A DNA stretch of 48,281 bases from Myxococcales bacterium (GTDB taxonomy: Bacteria > Myxococcota_A > Polyangia > Polyangiales > Polyangiaceae). The notes beneath the pieces were generated by a model, which saw only the letters and a program-made list of their open reading frames with translations, searched no databases and was not told the DNA's origin. The translations under genes and the position numbers were made by a program. Below, piece by piece: positions 24,382-32,637 of the stretch (positions within the stretch are counted from its first letter, which is position 1; each line of letters starts with the position of its first letter). Location of the stretch: the NCBI GenBank assembly GCA_012514535.1, contig JAAZAA010000244.1, forward strand, positions 1 through 48,281, in the 5' to 3' direction.

Positions 24382-25227
24382 TCAGGGGAACCGAGCGTCG
24401 AACCAGCGGACGATGCGCTCGACGAGCTGTCGTCGATCCACGAGCGCGGTGTAGACGTGGTCCGCCTTCGGAAAGAAGGCCACCTCGACGCGGCGATCCC
24501 GGGCGATCGCGGGCAGCAGGTCGGCGAACTGGCCCTCGTAGTTGTAGCCGTACATGGAGTGCATCCCGCCCGCGAACACGAAGAGCAGCGCGGTGTCGCG
24601 GTTCAGCATCGCCGTGTAGTCCCGCTCGAGCTGCTCCACGGAGGGATAGTTGCGGCTGTAGATGACCTGCACCGGATCGTCCTTGCCCTGCCGCCCGAGC
24701 AAGCGCTCCGTGTACTCGTTGAACTTGCGCTTGCCGTACATCTCCCAGAAGCGCCTGGTCAGGAAGCGCTTGCCGTAGTGGCGCAGGTGAAATTCCGGCG
24801 TGCGGTAGGTGTAGCCCTCGATGAAGATGGCTCCGGCGACGCGGGCGTCGTCCCGGGCGATCGTGTGGGTGCTGTCGACGCCCGAGCAGAGGCCCAGCGG
24901 GACGAAGCGCTTGGCCCCGACGCGCTCCGTCAGCGCATCCATGGCGTCCCGCACGTCCAGCACCGCCCGCTCGAACTCGTTCACGCGCTCCGTGCGCGGG
25001 GCGCTGTCCCCCTGCCCCGACAGGTCGAAGCGGAGCATCGGGAAGCCTCGCGCTGCCAGGCTGCGCGCCAAATCGACGTAGAGGCGGTGGGGCCCCGAGT
25101 GGCTGTGCATGCCCACGTTGGAGGAGAGGGCGATGGGGGCGTCGGGCCGCAACACGGAGGAGTCGGGCTCCGTCAGGACGCCGACGATGCCCTTGCCCGG
25201 GCCGAACGTGAAGACTTTCTCGCGCAT
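24382..25227 (-). CDS. Alpha/beta hydrolase with Cys at the nucleophile elbow
   Basis: The 281-residue product has the alpha/beta-hydrolase order: A-L-S-S-N-V-G-M-H-S-H-S-G-P-H-R (oxyanion/lid entry), F-P-M-L-R-F-D-L-S-G-Q-G-D-S, then V-P-L-G-L-C-S-G-V-D (about residue 113), where the elbow G-x-Ser-x-G reads G-L-C-S-G, and A-D-H-V-Y-T (about 256) with the catalytic His. Cys in place of Ser and the R-F-D-x-x-G-x-G-D-S block resemble 'hydrolase 1' of exosortase-A/EPS gene sets, which often has G-L-C; this is recalled family knowledge. It is the last gene of the NRPS-PKS operon, 64 bases after the preceding gene, so it may release or transfer a carrier-bound product. ATG 25227 starts the fold; no clear Shine-Dalgarno was seen. 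Confidence 0.75.
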   Translation of the reverse strand: MREKVFTFGPGKGIVGVLTEPDSSVLRPDAPIALSSNVGMHSHSGPHRLYVDLARSLAARGFPMLRFDLSGQGDSAPRTERVNEFERAVLDVRDAMDALTERVGAKRFVPLGLCSGVDSTHTIARDDARVAGAIFIEGYTYRTPEFHLRHYGKRFLTRRFWEMYGKRKFNEYTERLLGRQGKDDPVQVIYSRNYPSVEQLERDYTAMLNRDTALLFVFAGGMHSMYGYNYEGQFADLLPAIARDRRVEVAFFPKADHVYTALVDRRQLVERIVRWFDARFP

Positions 25228-25291
25228 TGGATTCAAGAAAACCGGAGCGAGCTCGAGCGGAGGGGCTCGAGCGAGGTCATGCGGGGCGGGC

Positions 25292-26047
25292 TCAAGCGAA
25301 CTGGGACACGATGGCTTGGAGCATTTCGTTGGCCACGGACGCCGTCTGGAACTGTCCGAGGCCCGCGGTGTCGTCGGGCACCACCGCCACGCTGGTCGCG
25401 ACATCCCGGGCCCTCCAGGCACGCGCCAGCCCCTCGGCCTCCGGGCTCGGCGCCGACACGAGCACGTTGGCGCGCTGCGCGCGCGGCGGCTCCGCCGCCA
25501 CCATGTCGATCCTCCGCAGATCGCTCCTGAGCGCCGCCGGGAACGGATACCCCAAGAGCTCCTCCTGCGTCACCCGATCCGAGGCCGGATCCTGCTCCAG
25601 AACGCGCCGCTGTCCCGCCTCCAGCTCGGCGACGTACTTGCCCCCGTGGACGACCGGATCCCACAGGACGAGGCTCGAGAAGTGCACTGGCGCCGTCGCC
25701 GCCAGGGGCGCGCCGAGCCGAAACGCCACCGCCGAGATCTTCGCGGTGGTGGCGAGATCCTTCAGCTCGTGGGCAGCGGTGACGATGTCACGGCGCCAGG
25801 CCTCCAGGGAGCCCGCCCCCGTGTCGCCGGACGAGTCCCCGGTCCCGTAGTAATCGAAGCGAAGCACCGGAAAGCCTTGCCGCGAGATGAGATCCGCGAG
25901 CCTGCGGAAGGCCCAGTGCATGCGCATGTACTCCTGCGGCAGCGAGGGACACAGCAACACCGCCGTGTCCCGCAGCCGGTTCCCGCGCGCCGGATGGAAA
26001 AAGCCGTAGAGCGGCTCCTTCGAGCTCCCGAAGAAGAGGGCACCCAT
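25292..26047 (-). CDS. Alpha/beta hydrolase-fold protein lacking the nucleophile Ser
   Basis: The 251-residue product has an alpha/beta-hydrolase core: L-L-C-P-S-L-P-Q-E-Y, then F-P-V-L-R-F-D-Y-Y-G-T-G-D-S-S-G (about 60-75). The elbow, expected to be G-x-S-x-G, reads A-F-R-L-G-A-P (about residue 111), with Arg in place of Ser. The late His is not evident either. A similar L-R-L-G elbow is my recollection of the exosortase-A-associated 'hydrolase 2' family, so it may be a conserved non-hydrolytic form rather than decay. The start lies two bases after the NRPS stop, so translation is coupled. A role in chain release, thioester binding or complex formation is inference. Confidence 0.72.
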   Translation of the reverse strand: MGALFFGSSKEPLYGFFHPARGNRLRDTAVLLCPSLPQEYMRMHWAFRRLADLISRQGFPVLRFDYYGTGDSSGDTGAGSLEAWRRDIVTAAHELKDLATTAKISAVAFRLGAPLAATAPVHFSSLVLWDPVVHGGKYVAELEAGQRRVLEQDPASDRVTQEELLGYPFPAALRSDLRRIDMVAAEPPRAQRANVLVSAPSPEAEGLARAWRARDVATSVAVVPDDTAGLGQFQTASVANEMLQAIVSQFA

Positions 26048-26049
26048 CG

Positions 26050-29000
26050 TCAGGAACCCCGGAGCGTCTTCTGCACCTTCCGGAACAGGCGCCCCACCAT
26101 CGGGACCTTGGACTCCAGCGCCCGCACGCCCGACGCCGCCACGGCGGAAATCGGGCTCTCCAGGCGCTGCGACAGGGGCAGCGGCGCCTCCGTGGTCGGA
26201 ACCCGCGTCGTCGACGTCGACGTGGCGGGGGCCGACGCCGCGGGTGCCGGCGTGGTGGGCGCCGCCGCTCCGGCCGTCTCCGGGAGCTCCGCCGCGATCT
26301 GCCGCAGAGAGTTCAGGAGGAGGCTCCGAGGGCTCACCTTGGCGCCGAGGCGCTTCTCGATCTCCGCGGTGACCTTCAGGGCCAGCAGAGAGTGCCCACC
26401 CAGAGTGAAGAAGTTGTGATGCGCGGAGACGGCGCTCACGCCGAGGGCCTCTCGCCAAATCTCCGCCAACACCTGCTCCGTCCCCGGCTCCGGCTCGGCG
26501 AACTCCTCGTCCGCCTCGACCACGCCGTCGGGAGGTGGCAAGGCCTTCCGATCGAACTTGCCGTTCGGCGTCAGCGGGAACGTCTCGATGTCCACGAAGT
26601 GCTGCGGCACCATGTAATCGGGCAAGGTCGTGCGCAGGAACGCGCGCAGCTCCGAGTCCGTCACGTCGTCCTTGCGGGTCACGTAGGCGACGATCCGGAC
26701 GTCGCCGGGGCGATCCTCCCGCGCCAACACCACGGCCTCCTCCACGGCGTCGTGCCGCTTCAGCGTGGTCTCGATCTCGCCGATCTCGATCCGGTACCCG
26801 CGCACCTTCACCTGGAAGTCGTTCCGGCGCAGGTACTCGAGGTTGCCACTTGCCAGCTGCCGGACGATGTCCCCGGTACGGTAGACGCGCCCTTCACCCC
26901 CGAAGGGATCGGGCAGGAAGCGCTCCTCCGTCAGCTCCGGTCGGTGCAGGTAACCCTGGGTGACGCCTGCGCCACCGATGAGCAGCTCGCCCGGCACCCC
27001 GAGCGGGCACAGCTCGCCCGCCGTGTCCACCACGTAGACGCTCGTGTTGTCCAGGGGCCGGCCGATCCACATGCGCTCCACGGAGCGCGGCACCAAGTAG
27101 CTCGTGCTCCACACCGTCGTCTCCGTCGGCCCGTACACGTTCCACACCGCCGGGACGCGCTCCACCAGCTCCTGCGCCAGGTCCAGCGGGAAGGCCTCGC
27201 CGCCCACCAGCGCCTTGGCGAACTCTCCGTCGCGCAGCCCGCTGCCCACCAGGAGGCGCCACGTCGCGGGCGTCGCCTGGACGAGCGTCACGCCGCCCGT
27301 GCGGATCAGCTGGAGCAGGCGCTCGCCGTCGATCACGTCGTCCTTCGAGGCGAGCACGATCTTCGCGCCCACCGAGAGGGGCAGCCAGAGCTCCGTCACC
27401 GCGATGTCGAAGGACAGCGTGGTGATGGCCAGGATCGTGTCCGACGCGCTCACGCCGGGCGAGTTCGCCATGCTGTTCACGAAGTTCACCACGGCCTCGT
27501 GATGCACGATCACGCCCTTCGGTTTGCCCGTGGAGCCCGACGTGTAGATGACGTAGGCGGTCGCGTCGCCGCTGGATGGCGTCAACTCTGCCGGCTCGGC
27601 CGCTTCGCTCGCCGCGTCCGCCTCCGGCTCGTCGATCACCAGCACCCGCGCTTCGTGCGCCGGTAGCTCACCCTTCAGGGCGCGCTCCGTGACGATGCAG
27701 CGCAGCCGCGAGTCCGCCACCATGAACTCCAGCCGCTCCCGGGGGAACGCGGGATCCAACGGCACGTAGCCGCCACCCGCCTTCAGCACGCCGAGCAGCG
27801 CCACCAGCATGGCCGGAGATCGGTCGAGGTAGAGCCCCACCAAGACGTCCCGCGCGACGCCCGCGGCGCGGAGCCGGCTCGCCAGCTCCGTCGCTCGTCG
27901 GTCCAGCTCCCCGTAGGTGAGCTCCTCGTCGCCGTAGACGACGGCCACCCGCTCGGGTGCCTCCGCCGCGCGCTGCTCGAAGAGCTGATGCAGCCCGAGC
28001 TCCCGCGGGAACTCGCGGCGGGTGTCGTTGACGGCCAGGATCGCCCGGCGCTCCGCCTCGGGCAGGATGTTGACGTGGCGCACCGTGCGCGTCGCGTCCT
28101 CACAGACCGCGGACAACAGCTGCCGGAACTGCTTCAGGAACCGCACGATGGTCTCGCGGTCGAACAGGTCCGTCGCGTAGTCGATGCCGCCCGTCAGGCC
28201 GTCGCCGGTCTCCTTCACCCAGAGGTACAGATCCGTCATCGCCACCGGCGCGTGGACGTGGATCTGCGAGTAGGCGAGCTCGCCGATGCTCGCGGCGCGA
28301 TCCGACACGTTCTGGTAGGTGAAGAACGCCTGGTAGATGGGCGTGCGGCTCGTGTCGCGCGGGATGTCCAGATCCTGCACGAGCTGCTCGAAGGGCATGT
28401 CCTGGTGCGCGTAGGCGTCCAGGGCCACCCGGCGCACGCGCCCGAGGAGCTCCAGGAAGCTCGGATCCCCGGACAGGTCGGTGCGGAAGACGAGGGTGTT
28501 GACGAAGAAGCCGAGGAGGTCCTGGGTCTCCGGGAGGGATCGACCCCGGATCGGGGTCCCCACGATGATGTCCTCCTGACCGCTGTAGCGGGAGAGGAGC
28601 AGCTGGAAGGCCGCGAGGAGCACCATGTACACCGTCGCGTCGGCGCGGCGCCCGAGGGCCGCCAGCGCGTCCATCTCGGCCTTCGTCAGCAGGAAGGGCT
28701 CCGTCGCGCCAGCGTAGGTGATGCGCGCCGGGCGCGGCCGATCCGTCGGCATGTCGAGGATCGGCAGCGGCGCCTTCAGCTGCTCCCGCCAGTAGCTGGC
28801 CTGCTCGTCGAGCTCCGGCCCCTGCAGCCAGCGGCGATGCCACGCCGCGAAATCCCGATAGCGGATCGGCAGCGGCGGCAGCGGGGAGGGCTTCCCCTGT
28901 GAGAAAGCTCCATAGAGCACGTCCAGCTCGTGCAGGAACACGTCGAAGGACCAGCCGTCCCACACCGCGTGGTGCACCATCCAAAACAGCACGTGCTCCT

Positions 29001-32000
29001 CCGGCCCGAGCCGGTAGAGCGCGCCCGTGAAGAGCGGCCCGCGCGCGAGGTCGAAGGGACGCGCCGCGCGCTCCTCGAGCAGCTCGATCAGGTGGGCCTC
29101 CCGGCGCGCCGCGGGCACGTCCGACAGATCGATCGGCGGCAGCAGCTGAATCGACGCGTCGGAGCGCACGATCTGCACGGGCTCCCCGTCGTGTTCACCG
29201 AAGACGGTCCGCACCACCTCGTGCCGCGCCAGGATCTCCTGGATCGCTCGCTCGAGGGCCTCTGCGTTCAGCGCCCCACGGATGCGGAACGCCGAGGGCA
29301 GGTTCTGCACCGCGAGCCCTGGGTCGAGCTGCTCCAAGAACCAGAGGCGCTGCTGCATGAGCGACAGGGGCGCGGGCGCGCCCTCCTCCAGCCGCGGGAT
29401 GGTCACCGCGTCGCGCGGCGCCGCCGTCGGCTGGGACTCGGGCAACAGCGCCGCGAGCCCCGCCACCGTGGGCGCCTCGAACAGCTTCCGGAAGGGGAGC
29501 ACGATGCCGTGTTCTCGCTGCAACCGCGCCAACACCTGCGCCGCGAGCACCGAGTGTCCGCCCAGGTCGAAGAAGTTGTCGTGCACCGAGACGGACTCCA
29601 CGCCCAGTAGATCCTGGAACGCGGCGGCGATGTGAGCTTCCGTCTCGGTGCGCGGCGCGACGAGCTCCGTCTCCCGCGCGCCTCCCGCGAGGGACGGCGG
29701 CGGCAGCGCCTTGCGATCGACCTTCCCGTTGGGCGTCAGCGGGAACTCCTCGAGCTGCACGAAGTGCTGCGGCACCATGTAGTCGGGCACCGACTCGCGC
29801 ATGTGCGCCCTGATCTCCGCGTCCGTCAGCGAGGTGCCCGGCTCCGGCACGACGTAGCCGATGAGGCGGCTGTCGCCGGGTCGCACCTCGCGGATGACGG
29901 CGACCGCTTGCCGCACGGAGGGGGTCCTGGCGATGGCCGCCTCGACCTCACCGAGCTCGATGCGATAGCCGCGGAGCTTGATCTGGTTGTCGTTGCGCCG
30001 CAGGTACTCGAGGTTCCCGTCGGGCAGGAAGCGGACGATGTCGCCCGTCTTGTAGATGCGAGCGCTCGGGTCACCGGAGAACGTGTCCGGGACGAAGCGC
30101 TCCGCCGTCAGCTCCGGACGGTGCAGGTAACCGCGGGTGACGCCGTCGCCGCCGATGTGCAGCTCGCCGGGCACCCCGACGGGCACCGGCTTCATGTGGG
30201 CGTCCAGGACGTAGAGCGTCGTGTTCGCGATGGGCTTGCCGACGAGGATGCGTCCGCCGCCCGGCGGGATGCGGTAACAAGTCGACCAGACGGTCGTCTC
30301 CGTCGGGCCGTACATGTTCCAGAGGCTGGAGGCGTGGCGCGCGAGCTCTCCGGCGAGCTCCCGGGGGAGCGCTTCACCACCGCAGAGCATCTTCAAGGTG
30401 CCGTCTCCCTGATAGCCCGCCGCGAGCAGGAGCCGATAGGTCGACGGCGTGGCCTGCAGCACCGTCACCCCGTGGGCGGCGATGGCCTCCCGCAGCAGGG
30501 TGCCGTCGGAGGCCGTCTCCTTCGTCGCCAACACGACCCGCGCCCCCACGCTGAGGGGGAGGAACAGCTCGAGCACGGCGATGTCGAAGGAGAGCGTGGT
30601 GACCGCGAGCAGCACGTCCTCGGCGCCCAGGCCCGGCTCCTTCGCCATGCTGGTGAGGAAGTTGACGACCGCCACGTGGGGCACGCACACGCCCTTCGGC
30701 TTCCCGGTGGAGCCGGAGGTGTAGATCACGTAAGCGAGGCTCTCGGGGGTCGCGTCCCGCTCGGGATCGGCGTCGAGAGGCGCGGAGCTCTCCCCGTTCA
30801 GGGCTTCTTGCTCCTTGTCGAGGCACAGGACCGCCGGGGCGGTCAGGCCGAGCTCCTCCTGGAGCTGGCTCTCGGCGACGAGCACCCCGAGCCGCGAGTC
30901 CTCCACCATGAAGGCGAGGCGATCCCGCGGGAACATCGGGTCGAGGGGGACGTAGGCCCCGCCGGCCTTGAGGATCCCCAACAAGCCGACCACCATGTCC
31001 AGGGAGCGCTCCGTGCAGAGCCCCACCAGCACGTCCCGCTGCACGCCCATCCGGCGCAGCCGATGCGACAGGCGGTTGGCGCGTTCGTCGAGCTCCCGGT
31101 AGGACAAGGAGTGCTCGCCGCACACGACCGCCACACGCTCGGGAGTGCGCTTGGCCTGCTCCTCGAGGAGCCGATGCAGGGGTAGATCCCGCGGGAAATC
31201 GGCGAAGGTCGCGTTCCACTCGTAGAGTAGCCGCGCCCGCTCCCCCTCGGGGAGGCACGAGAGCTCACCCAGGGGCGCCTCCGCGTCGCGGGCGAACCCC
31301 TCGAGGAGCTCCTCGTAGGCGGACAGCCAGCGGCGAATGGTCTCCTCCGCGAACAGGTCCGCGTTGTACTGGCACTCCAGCACGACGGCGCCGCGCGTCT
31401 CCGCGGCGTTGATGAAAATCTCGAAGTTCTCGAAGCTCCGGGGATTGGAGCTGAAGGAGACCTCCAGGCCCTCGAAGGGCAGCTCGTCTCCGCGGATCGC
31501 CTGGTCCACGTTGAACAGCACGGACACCACCGGCATCCGGCTCGGATCCCGCGGGATGGACAGCTTCTTCAGCATGCCCCCGAAGGTGACTCGCTGGTGC
31601 TCGTAGGCGTCGAGCATCGTCGAGCGGACGCTGCGCAGGAACTCGGCGACGCTGCTCGTGTCTTCCACCTGCAAGCGCAGCGGGAGCGTGTTCACGCAGT
31701 GCCCCACCAGGCCTGCCTGGCCGGTCACGGACTGCCCCGCCGCGGGGATGCCCACCACCAGCTCGGACTCCCCGGACAGGCGCGCCAGCAAGGTCGAGAA
31801 GGCGGACAGCAGCACGGTGAAGAAGCTCGCGCCCTGCTTGGCGCCCGCCTTCTTCAGGCGCGTCACGAGCTCCGGGCCGAGCGCGTAGTCCTCCCGACGG
31901 GAGGAGTAGGTCTTGCTCGGTGGCCGCGCCGCGTCGAGGGGCAGATCGAGGGATGGCAGCGACCCCGAGAGCCGCTCGACCCAGTAGCGCTCGGCGGCCG

Positions 32001-32637
32001 CGTACTCTTCGGAGCGCTCGAACTCCCGCTCGGCCCGGGCGTAGGCGCTGAAGCGGGGGGCTTCGGGCAGCTCGGCGGCCTTCCCCTGGCGTCGCGCCGT
32101 GTAGAGCGCGCCGAGATCGTTCAGCATGACGGCCATCGACCAGCCGTCGCACACGATGTGGTGCGCCGTGAACGTGGCCAGGTGCTCACGCTCTCCGAGC
32201 CTCAGCAACCGCACACGGAACAGCGGCCCATACTCGAGGGAGAAGGGGCGCTGGACCTCCTCGGCGAGGACGGTCCGAACGCGGAAGGCGCGGTCGCGCT
32301 CCTCCGCTCCCCTCAGGTCCTCCTGCGCCACGGCGATCTCCTGGGAGGCCGCGATGCACAGGGTGAGGCCGTCGGGGCTGAAGGTCGTGCGCAGGGCCTC
32401 GTGGCGCGCCACGAGGTCCTGCACGGCGCCCTCGAACGCCGCCACGTCGAGGTCCCCCACGAAGCGCAAGGACACCGACTCGTTGAACGCCGCCGAGGCG
32501 TCCTCCCCCATCTGGGCCGCCGCCCAGATCTCCCGCTGACCTTCGGTGGAGGGTGCCGTCCCGGACAACTCCGAGCCCGCGAAGGGATCGAAATCGACGG
32601 CGACGAACTGGGCCTTGTCTGTCTCGGGGGTGTCCAT
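26050..32637 (-). CDS. Two-module NRPS: C-A-PCP-C-A-PCP, no thioesterase
   Basis: The 2195-residue product has C1 (about 25-455; H-H-I-V-C-D-G near 161), A1 (475-1000; Y-T-S-G-S-T-G-K-P-K-G near 643), PCP1 (F-F-D-L-G-G-H-S near 1025), C2 (1085-1520; H-H-A-V-W-D-G near 1223), A2 (1540-2030; core motif near 1702) and PCP2 (L-G-G-H-S near 2079). Both C domains keep HHxxxDG and both carriers keep Ser, so all sites look active. Read by eye, the specificity residues are D-I-L-Q-L-G-M-V-W-K for A1, close to known glycine codes, and D-I-T-Q-L-G-V-V-W-K for A2, a small-residue, probably Gly-like, code. There is no TE, reductase or epimerase; after PCP2 comes a Thr/Pro/Ala linker and a basic helix (about 2120-2195). 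Its ATG shares one base with the upstream stop (TGATG). Confidence 0.93.
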   Translation of the reverse strand: MDTPETDKAQFVAVDFDPFAGSELSGTAPSTEGQREIWAAAQMGEDASAAFNESVSLRFVGDLDVAAFEGAVQDLVARHEALRTTFSPDGLTLCIAASQEIAVAQEDLRGAEERDRAFRVRTVLAEEVQRPFSLEYGPLFRVRLLRLGEREHLATFTAHHIVCDGWSMAVMLNDLGALYTARRQGKAAELPEAPRFSAYARAEREFERSEEYAAAERYWVERLSGSLPSLDLPLDAARPPSKTYSSRREDYALGPELVTRLKKAGAKQGASFFTVLLSAFSTLLARLSGESELVVGIPAAGQSVTGQAGLVGHCVNTLPLRLQVEDTSSVAEFLRSVRSTMLDAYEHQRVTFGGMLKKLSIPRDPSRMPVVSVLFNVDQAIRGDELPFEGLEVSFSSNPRSFENFEIFINAAETRGAVVLECQYNADLFAEETIRRWLSAYEELLEGFARDAEAPLGELSCLPEGERARLLYEWNATFADFPRDLPLHRLLEEQAKRTPERVAVVCGEHSLSYRELDERANRLSHRLRRMGVQRDVLVGLCTERSLDMVVGLLGILKAGGAYVPLDPMFPRDRLAFMVEDSRLGVLVAESQLQEELGLTAPAVLCLDKEQEALNGESSAPLDADPERDATPESLAYVIYTSGSTGKPKGVCVPHVAVVNFLTSMAKEPGLGAEDVLLAVTTLSFDIAVLELFLPLSVGARVVLATKETASDGTLLREAIAAHGVTVLQATPSTYRLLLAAGYQGDGTLKMLCGGEALPRELAGELARHASSLWNMYGPTETTVWSTCYRIPPGGGRILVGKPIANTTLYVLDAHMKPVPVGVPGELHIGGDGVTRGYLHRPELTAERFVPDTFSGDPSARIYKTGDIVRFLPDGNLEYLRRNDNQIKLRGYRIELGEVEAAIARTPSVRQAVAVIREVRPGDSRLIGYVVPEPGTSLTDAEIRAHMRESVPDYMVPQHFVQLEEFPLTPNGKVDRKALPPPSLAGGARETELVAPRTETEAHIAAAFQDLLGVESVSVHDNFFDLGGHSVLAAQVLARLQREHGIVLPFRKLFEAPTVAGLAALLPESQPTAAPRDAVTIPRLEEGAPAPLSLMQQRLWFLEQLDPGLAVQNLPSAFRIRGALNAEALERAIQEILARHEVVRTVFGEHDGEPVQIVRSDASIQLLPPIDLSDVPAARREAHLIELLEERAARPFDLARGPLFTGALYRLGPEEHVLFWMVHHAVWDGWSFDVFLHELDVLYGAFSQGKPSPLPPLPIRYRDFAAWHRRWLQGPELDEQASYWREQLKAPLPILDMPTDRPRPARITYAGATEPFLLTKAEMDALAALGRRADATVYMVLLAAFQLLLSRYSGQEDIIVGTPIRGRSLPETQDLLGFFVNTLVFRTDLSGDPSFLELLGRVRRVALDAYAHQDMPFEQLVQDLDIPRDTSRTPIYQAFFTYQNVSDRAASIGELAYSQIHVHAPVAMTDLYLWVKETGDGLTGGIDYATDLFDRETIVRFLKQFRQLLSAVCEDATRTVRHVNILPEAERRAILAVNDTRREFPRELGLHQLFEQRAAEAPERVAVVYGDEELTYGELDRRATELASRLRAAGVARDVLVGLYLDRSPAMLVALLGVLKAGGGYVPLDPAFPRERLEFMVADSRLRCIVTERALKGELPAHEARVLVIDEPEADAASEAAEPAELTPSSGDATAYVIYTSGSTGKPKGVIVHHEAVVNFVNSMANSPGVSASDTILAITTLSFDIAVTELWLPLSVGAKIVLASKDDVIDGERLLQLIRTGGVTLVQATPATWRLLVGSGLRDGEFAKALVGGEAFPLDLAQELVERVPAVWNVYGPTETTVWSTSYLVPRSVERMWIGRPLDNTSVYVVDTAGELCPLGVPGELLIGGAGVTQGYLHRPELTEERFLPDPFGGEGRVYRTGDIVRQLASGNLEYLRRNDFQVKVRGYRIEIGEIETTLKRHDAVEEAVVLAREDRPGDVRIVAYVTRKDDVTDSELRAFLRTTLPDYMVPQHFVDIETFPLTPNGKFDRKALPPPDGVVEADEEFAEPEPGTEQVLAEIWREALGVSAVSAHHNFFTLGGHSLLALKVTAEIEKRLGAKVSPRSLLLNSLRQIAAELPETAGAAAPTTPAPAASAPATSTSTTRVPTTEAPLPLSQRLESPISAVAASGVRALESKVPMVGRLFRKVQKTLRGS

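Noticed and set aside
20664-26047. Exosortase/PEP-CTERM sorting system
   Set aside because: The decarboxylase and hydrolases recall genes that accompany exosortase A, but no exosortase membrane protein and no PEP-CTERM tail was seen in the window.
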